Origin: Thermoplasmatota archaeon
GTDB taxonomy: Archaea; Thermoplasmatota; E2; DHVEG-1
Reading direction: 5' to 3'
NCBI GenBank assembly: GCA_030605515.1
Contig: JAUWIE010000010.1
Span: 1 to 7,116 of the forward strand
DNA length: 7,116 nucleotides
Every line of letters begins with the position of its first letter. Position 1 is the first letter of the stretch. The notes below the pieces were generated by a model. It saw only the letters and a list, made by a program, of their open reading frames with translations. It made no database searches and was not told the DNA's origin. Both the position numbers and the translations under genes were made by a program. Below, one piece after another: positions 4,981 to 7,116 of this stretch.

Positions 4981-5406
4981 ATGGAATCAGAAAAAAAGAA
5001 GAACATTTTTGATGAAAAAGGTAAACTAAAGCCAGTAAAGAAAACCGCAGAAGAATTATTAAAAGAAAATCCACCAAGTAAAAAGCTTGAGACGGAAATA
5101 GCTAAAGCTGAAGAAAAGAAAAAACCTAACCCTAAAAAGGAAATCACAGCTGAACAATTCATAGAGCAAATCAACACCCAACTCGAAACAACATCAAGAT
5201 GGGATGGATATGAACATATCATAAAAACCAATGGTAAGCAAGGTCGGATTTGTGCCTGGATTGCTGATAGGAAGAACCATGTTGCAATGAGTATATTTCC
5301 ACCTTTCAATGAAAATTGGAAAACCATACGGATTAACACTCAAGCTGAAGCTAATAACGCCATCATAATGCTCAAGGCAAAAATCAATGGTTTTTCCAAG
5401 GCGTGA
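4981..5406 (+). CDS. Lys-rich soluble protein of unknown function
   Basis: This 141-residue protein has no signal peptide or membrane segment. Residues 1-55 are strongly charged and Lys/Glu-rich, probably disordered or helical (KKTAEELLKE, KAEEKKKPNPKKE). Residues 56-141 form a compact domain. A helix (TAEQFIEQINTQLE) comes first, then WDGYEHIIKTNGK, RICAWIADRKNHVAMSIFPP, and WKTIRINTQAEA followed by a final helix (NNAIIMLKAKI). Alternating hydrophobic residues suggest three or four strands packed between helices. I do not recognise the fold. The basic tail could contact nucleic acid or a membrane surface, but nothing shows it. It has its own promoter and an excellent SD. The gene at 5477 follows after 70 bases with no clear promoter of its own, so the two may be co-transcribed. 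Confidence 0.7.
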   Translation: MESEKKKNIFDEKGKLKPVKKTAEELLKENPPSKKLETEIAKAEEKKKPNPKKEITAEQFIEQINTQLETTSRWDGYEHIIKTNGKQGRICAWIADRKNHVAMSIFPPFNENWKTIRINTQAEANNAIIMLKAKINGFSKA

Positions 5407-5457
5407 TATCCTTGTGTGATGTAGTGCATTTTTGGTATTCATTTACTACAAGGGATA
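5407..5457. repeat. Imperfect inverted repeat between two unknown genes
   Basis: TATCCTTGT (5407-5415) pairs with ACAAGGGATA (5448-5457) with one bulged G, and GTAGT (5421-5425) can instead pair with ACTAC (5445-5449), so two partly exclusive stems exist. It fills most of the 70-base gap, starting right after the upstream stop and ending 4 bases before the SD of the next gene. It could be a terminator or attenuator-like hairpin, or a small insertion scar. Confidence 0.45.
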
Positions 5458-5476
5458 ATGTGGAGGATGTGGCATC

Positions 5477-5872
5477 ATGAAGGAATGTGTAACGGTTGAG
5501 GAGATGCAGCGGCATATGCGTGATTACTTTCAGAAACAAAAAGAAAGGCGAAAGACGGTTTCTAAACCATTTAAAGGGATATCAATACAAAGAGACGTAG
5601 AGCCAAAACAAACTCCTGCAACACCAGAACAACCTCCTTCTTCTTTTAATTCAAAGGCTAGTTATGGTTATGTGGATGGTGGTTTGTTAATTGCTCTTAC
5701 TACAGCGGTAATGTGTTTTCTGTATCTGTTTGACCCGAATATTAGGGTGATGATTAATAGTTTCATAATAAAAGGGTTGGGACAATTACAAACAGTTAGT
5801 AGTGAGGCTTTTGCGTTTTGTAGTTTAATTATCATCTTGTGTATCATAATTATAATTTCGAAAAGGAGGTAG
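5477..5872 (+). CDS. Two-helix membrane protein with basic N-terminal tail, unknown
   Basis: A 131-residue protein. Residues 1-30 are a basic amphipathic helix (EEMQRHMRDYFQKQKERRK). About 31-60 is a Pro/Gln-rich linker (PKQTPATPEQPPSS). The first membrane segment spans about 66-85 and the second about 110-128, followed by KRR. There is no signal peptide. Positive charge at both ends suggests that both termini face the cytoplasm, with a short external loop (DPNIRVMINS). I do not recognise it. GGAGG at 5462-5466 lies 10 bases before the ATG at 5477. Its stop codon overlaps a perfect GGAGGT SD (5865-5870) for the small ORF that follows. It is probably co-transcribed with the Lys-rich gene upstream, whose soluble protein may be its partner (inference from position only). 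Confidence 0.65.
   Translation: MKECVTVEEMQRHMRDYFQKQKERRKTVSKPFKGISIQRDVEPKQTPATPEQPPSSFNSKASYGYVDGGLLIALTTAVMCFLYLFDPNIRVMINSFIIKGLGQLQTVSSEAFAFCSLIIILCIIIIISKRR
5865..5870 (+). promoter_or_regulatory. Perfect SD overlapping a stop codon
   Basis: GGAGGT, with AAAA before it, sits 6 bases before an ATG at 5877; its final T is the first base of the previous gene's TAG. It is the best SD in the window, yet the ORF it serves has only 27 codons. Confidence 0.6.
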
Positions 5873-5876
5873 AAAA

Positions 5877-5960
5877 ATGGTGTTTTTTACACAAAAAAGC
5901 ATGGTAAACCTGTTTAGAAACAGATATATAAATCATATACTTGTTTCGGAATCGTTATGA
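5877..5960 (+). CDS. Candidate 27-residue small protein
   Basis: The ATG at 5877 stands 6 bases after a perfect GGAGGT and runs to TGA at 5958-5960. The peptide starts MVFFTQKSMVNLF and is basic and hydrophobic with no Cys; I do not recognise it. It starts 4 bases after the previous stop, so translational coupling is plausible. Its stop overlaps the next ATG as ATGA. The same DNA also carries a TATA box and a 14-base palindrome, so the coding role is uncertain. A remnant of a longer gene is also possible. Confidence 0.35.
   Translation: MVFFTQKSMVNLFRNRYINHILVSESL
5910..5923 (+). promoter_or_regulatory. Palindrome CTGTTTAGAAACAG, possible operator
   Basis: Six-base perfect arms around AG lie directly upstream of the TATA box at 5925, in the BRE position. 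A third copy of the half-site in the CTGTTT orientation (TGTTTC, 5942-5947) follows the TATA box. A regulator bound here would block TBP/TFB. Confidence 0.4.
5925..5933 (+). promoter_or_regulatory. Distal TATA box upstream of aIF6
   Basis: TATATAAAT is a near-consensus archaeal TATA box. Its expected transcription start (about 5953-5958) coincides with the ATG at 5957, so it would give a leaderless small-ORF mRNA, or an aIF6 mRNA with a leader of about 95 bases. Confidence 0.5.
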
Positions 5961-6061
5961 CATTTGATCTGTCAATTTCACAAATCTTTCCATCTCTACA
6001 AGAGGATATACATAAAAAAATATATAAATATATAACTTTTGGGGCGTATTATGAAACCTAA
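5957..6061 (+). CDS. Candidate 34-residue leaderless small ORF overlapping aIF6 start
   Basis: The ATG at 5957 opens 34 codons ending TAA at 6059-6061, 11 bases into the aIF6 frame. The peptide starts MTFDLSISQIFPSLQ and continues with a Lys/Tyr-rich part encoded by the AT-rich aIF6 promoter. It overlaps the stop of the 27-codon ORF as ATGA and lies at leaderless distance from the TATA box at 5925. There is no SD other than that of the preceding ORF. It could act as an upstream ORF controlling aIF6, or be chance; half of it is forced by the TATA region. Confidence 0.25.
   Translation: MTFDLSISQIFPSLQEDIHKKIYKYITFGAYYET
6021..6030 (+). promoter_or_regulatory. Proximal TATA box of aIF6
   Basis: TATATAAATA, preceded by a run of A, is centred 25 bases before the ATG at 6051, the standard distance from TATA to transcription start. 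The main aIF6 mRNA should therefore be leaderless, which fits the absence of a good SD (only GGGG at 6041-6044). Confidence 0.6.
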
Positions 6062-6746
6062 GATGACTGATGAAAAATCCAAATTCCAATTATTGAGTTT
6101 TAATGAAAATCCAAATGTAGGGGTTTGTTGTAAAGCAAATGATGATATTGCTTTTTTACAAAAGGGGTTAACTAAGAAGATAAAGAGAAAGATTGTTGAT
6201 GCTCTTGATGTTAAGCTTGTAGAATTAAATATCGCTGATGCTAGTATTATTGGTTCGTTGCTTGCTATTAATTCAAATGGTGCTGTTGTTACTGATTTTG
6301 CTGATATTGATAGTCTTAATAAAATAAAGGGTCAAGGTTTTGATGTTTGTGTTATTAAGGATAAGTTTAATGCTGCTGGTAATGATATTCTTGTAAATGA
6401 TAAAGGCGCGTTGGTTCATCCTGATATAAAGAAAGATGCTATTAAGGAGATTGAAGAGGTGTTAGGTGTTCCAGCTGTAAGGGGCACTATTGGTTCTTTG
6501 AACACTGTTGGTATGGCTGCTGTTGTAACTAATAAGGGTTTGCTTTGTCATCCGAAGGTTTCTGATGAGGAGAAGATTTTACTTGAGAAGGTTTTTGATG
6601 TCGGCGTTATGATTGGAACGGTTAATCATGGAGTGCCTTTGATTGGTAGTGGTCTTGTAGCAAATACGAATGGTGCAATTATTGGTAATCTTACCACGGG
6701 TATTGAAATGGGTAGAATTGAAGAGGCTCTTGGTTTCTTAGAATAA
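6051..6746 (+). CDS. eif6: Translation initiation factor 6 (aIF6)
   Basis: A 231-residue cytoplasmic protein. aIF6 binds the large ribosomal subunit and keeps it from joining the small subunit too early; its eukaryotic counterpart eIF6 also acts in 60S maturation. The pentein fold, five pseudo-symmetric repeats, is visible as recurring segments: NPNVGV (20-26), GSLLAINSNGAVV (68-80), AAGNDILVNDKGALVHP (108-124), GSLNTVGMAAVVTNKG (148-163) and GSGLVANTNGAIIGN (199-213), ending MGRIEEALGFL. The ATG at 6051 is chosen over an in-frame TTG at 6039, since it lies 25 bases from the TATA centre. A second ATG at 6063 would remove four residues. The N-terminus is about 12 residues longer than the usual start just before the first strand. 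In many euryarchaea this gene sits beside rpl31e and rpl39e; here the upstream neighbours are unknown small genes and the downstream one a regulator. A T-rich terminator follows. Confidence 0.96.
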   Translation: MKPKMTDEKSKFQLLSFNENPNVGVCCKANDDIAFLQKGLTKKIKRKIVDALDVKLVELNIADASIIGSLLAINSNGAVVTDFADIDSLNKIKGQGFDVCVIKDKFNAAGNDILVNDKGALVHPDIKKDAIKEIEEVLGVPAVRGTIGSLNTVGMAAVVTNKGLLCHPKVSDEEKILLEKVFDVGVMIGTVNHGVPLIGSGLVANTNGAIIGNLTTGIEMGRIEEALGFLE

Positions 6747-6750
6747 ACAA

Positions 6751-6780
6751 TTTTTAAAAATTTTTAATTGTGTTATTTTT
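6751..6780 (+). terminator. T-rich terminator after aIF6
   Basis: T-tracts at 6751-6755, 6761-6765 and 6776-6780 begin 4 bases after the stop. TTTTTAAAAATTTTT also gives a small inverted repeat. Multiple T-runs on the coding strand are the known archaeal termination signal. Confidence 0.6.
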
Positions 6781-6813
6781 ATAATTATCAAACGAAAAAT
6801 TTATAAAGTAATT

Positions 6814-6829
6814 GTGTATATATAAACAC
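6814..6829 (+). promoter_or_regulatory. TATA box within a near-palindrome, regulator gene promoter
   Basis: TATATATAAA (6817-6826) lies about 30 bases before the ATG at 6852. It is embedded in a 16-base near-palindrome (GTGTATAT / ATAAACAC, one mismatched pair). The placement would suit autoregulation by the winged-helix protein encoded downstream. A second TATA-like TTTATAAA is at 6800-6807. Confidence 0.5.
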
Positions 6830-6851
6830 GAAAATATAATAATACAAGAAG

Positions 6852-7116
6852 ATGAATGGTATGAATAAGAAAAAAATATACAAGTTTAACCAGAATGATG
6901 GAAAGACAATACGATTGTTTACTGAGCTAGGTATGCCAAAAAACCTAGCAAAGACACTAATGTACGTTTCACAGGTCGACGAATGTCGCTCAGTTGAAAT
7001 CGAACAATCAACAAGACTCAGACAACCAGAAGTAAGTGTAGCAATGCAAGAGCTGCAAACCAAAGGATGGGTTTCAAAACGCGATCTTAAAAAGAAAGGA
7101 AAAGGAAGACCTATCC
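6852..7116 (+). CDS. Winged-helix transcriptional regulator (partial, 3' end missing)
   Basis: The frame runs off the window after 88 codons. Residues 21-41 form an opening helix (LFTELGMPKNLAKTLMYVSQ). The helix-turn-helix covers about 45-74 (CRSVEIEQSTRLRQPEVSVAMQELQTKGWV), with QPEVSVAMQEL as recognition helix. The basic wing starts at KRDLKKKGKGRP. The arrangement matches the archaeal MarR/ArsR/TrmB-like single-domain regulators, in which the wing is followed by a short strand and a dimerisation helix; those parts lie outside the window. Ligand and targets are unknown. Two in-frame starts compete, ATG 6852 and ATG 6861, nine bases apart. The TATA box at 6817 predicts transcription starting near 6843-6850, so 6852 would be nearly leaderless and is chosen with modest confidence. 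It is separated from aIF6 by a terminator and has its own promoter. Confidence 0.85.
   Translation, partial: MNGMNKKKIYKFNQNDGKTIRLFTELGMPKNLAKTLMYVSQVDECRSVEIEQSTRLRQPEVSVAMQELQTKGWVSKRDLKKKGKGRPI

Noticed and set aside
4938..5339. 133-codon minus-strand ORF
   Set aside because: It is the antisense shadow of the Lys/Glu-rich gene at 4981-5406, which explains its Phe/Ser/Leu-rich composition. The + strand gene has a TATA box and a GGTGAT SD.
6788..7063. 91-codon minus-strand ORF
   Set aside because: It lies opposite the winged-helix regulator, whose helix-turn-helix is clear, and it runs into the AT-rich promoter as a Phe/Tyr/Ile-rich artefact.

Overview
The window is archaeal. It carries a clear translation initiation factor 6 (aIF6, a family absent from bacteria), TATA-box promoters 20-35 nt ahead of most start codons, several near-leaderless starts, and Shine-Dalgarno motifs of the archaeal GGTGAT/GGAGGT type. 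DNA is AT-rich. The mix of exported dockerin proteins, small exported membrane proteins and a MarR/ArsR-like one-domain regulator best suits an uncultured euryarchaeon of the Thermoplasmatota type. That placement is inference from family impressions, not proof.

Layout, nearly all on the + strand. Positions 1-92 hold the last 29 codons of an unidentified gene, followed by a GC-rich hairpin. 354-1370 encodes a secreted dockerin / cohesin-like / dockerin protein. A 347-bp gap follows, holding a terminator and, on the minus strand, a possible 44-codon zinc-knuckle ORF. 1718-2959 holds three small paralogous exported membrane proteins that look like one operon. 3063-3860 is a second secreted protein with a cohesin-like domain and a C-terminal dockerin, paralogous to the first. 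3918-4874 is a larger exported protein with two membrane segments and a C-terminal domain, under its own strong TATA box and SD. 4981-5406 and 5477-5872 are two unrecognised genes: a Lys-rich soluble protein and a two-helix membrane protein. A chain of two very short overlapping ORFs (5877-5960, 5957-6061) then leads into aIF6 (6051-6746). The window ends in the first 88 codons of a winged-helix regulator (from 6852).

The accessory part (354-4874) reads as a cell-surface locus. Six consecutive genes encode proteins with signal peptides. Two matching cohesin-like/dockerin proteins flank the three membrane paralogs. The dockerin modules could bind cohesin-like domains on the same or the neighbouring protein, giving an extracellular assembly, and the small membrane proteins could anchor or organise it. 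No enzyme domain is visible, so a cellulosome-like degradative role is not shown. The 3' part (aIF6, regulator) is housekeeping. Its most unusual feature is the tandem-promoter, overlapping small-ORF arrangement upstream of aIF6.
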